Assembly (NCBI GenBank): GCA_017448975.1
Contig: JAFSKN010000030.1
Coordinates: 1 to 48,111 of the forward strand
DNA: 48,111 nucleotides
Direction of reading: 5' to 3'
Source: Clostridia bacterium
Lineage (GTDB): Bacteria > Bacillota > Clostridia > Christensenellales > Aristaeellaceae
A program made the translations under genes and the position numbers. Positions 48,013-48,111 of this stretch are shown here, piece after piece. The notes beneath the pieces are model-generated. The model ran no database searches, had not been told where the DNA came from, and saw only the letters and a list, made by a program, of their open reading frames with translations. Positions within the stretch are counted from its first letter, which is position 1; every line of letters starts with the position of its first letter.

Positions 48013-48111
48013 CCGCAGGCTCAATAGTCGCAACTCCCCTTCATGGGGAGATTGCTCCTTTTCGCCTGATCTCACCGCCGATGAGATTCCCGCCACTGGC
48101 GGTCATCGGCG
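48013..48111 (-). repeat. Structured RNA-like repeat, copy 3
   Basis: Read on the minus strand this is a diverged copy of the 104-bp units at 6916-7121: P1 arms CGCCGATGA and TCATCGGCG, hairpin CCGCC-agt-GGCGG, P2 CAGGC with GCCTG, P3 GCAA-t-CTCCCC, loop ATGAA, GGGGAG-TTGC. Relative to copy 1, base pairs in P1, P2 and P3 change on both sides while loop bases are kept. It is cut by the window edge at its 5' end. A GGGGGC/GCCCCC hairpin and ACAAATC/GATTTGT follow before the phosphatase gene. Confidence 0.85.

Overview
The window looks like a chromosomal contig of an uncultured, sporulating, GC-rich member of the Clostridia (Firmicutes). The evidence is: strong AGGAGG ribosome binding sites with TTG/GTG starts, TTGACA-17-TATAAT promoters, a spoVT gene, DapL-type lysine/diaminopimelate synthesis, a fused IspDF, a DUF4364 gene, and a transporter whose ATPase is supplied elsewhere. 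A gut or rumen Christensenellales-like origin is a guess from the pectin genes and codon use, not something the sequence proves.

Region 1 (1-11620) is a pectin / rhamnogalacturonan locus. On the minus strand lie a GH28 polygalacturonase and its AraC regulator. A LacI repressor then diverges from a long plus-strand operon: GH105 unsaturated glucuronyl/galacturonyl hydrolase, two ABC permeases, a solute-binding protein, a CE4 deacetylase, a PL22-like oligogalacturonide lyase and a CE12 acetylesterase. Two near-identical operators sit just downstream of the two divergent promoters. Apart from the solute-binding protein the enzymes lack signal peptides, so oligomers appear to be imported and then deacetylated and cut in the cytoplasm. 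A tandem, covarying, structured repeat lies between permease and binding-protein genes; a third copy is at the right end of the window.

Region 2 (11640-12437) holds small gene relics (McrC-like, peptidase-like and esterase-like fragments).

Region 3 (12528-28226) is the main discovery: a 15.69-kb integrated element that splits the sporulation regulator gene spoVT. The SpoVT N-terminus (33 residues) is at the left end and the remaining 151 residues are at the right end, fused in frame to the C-terminus of the element's large serine recombinase. A shared core GGTGACCCG marks both junctions, and joining the two element ends recreates a nearly palindromic attP. Precise excision would give an intact 184-residue SpoVT and give the recombinase a different 25-residue tail. 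The element carries membrane-anchored HTH proteins, a phage portal relic, two ATPase-nuclease proteins, an XRE-HsdS-HEPN fusion with a C10 tract, a sigma-like protein, DUF6076, ParM/ParR with centromere-like repeats, and a relaxase whose catalytic part is deleted.

Region 4 (28683-43748) is housekeeping: an SH3/peptidoglycan-binding/PDZ exported protein, DUF4364, ispDF, mntA-hepT toxin-antitoxin, a HerA-like ATPase, argS, dapF, dapL, an HTH protein, a 4-TM orphan, purA, and a glycine riboswitch before an AGCS symporter. Twice (after ispDF and after dapL) a toxin-antitoxin-type cassette is followed by a diverged leftover copy of the 3' end of the preceding housekeeping gene.

Region 5 (43944-48111) is a signalling cluster: a GGDEF protein with a degenerate receiver, a divergent XRE-receiver fusion with a LytS-type histidine kinase, and a low-molecular-weight phosphatase. 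I saw no tRNA, rRNA or CRISPR array.
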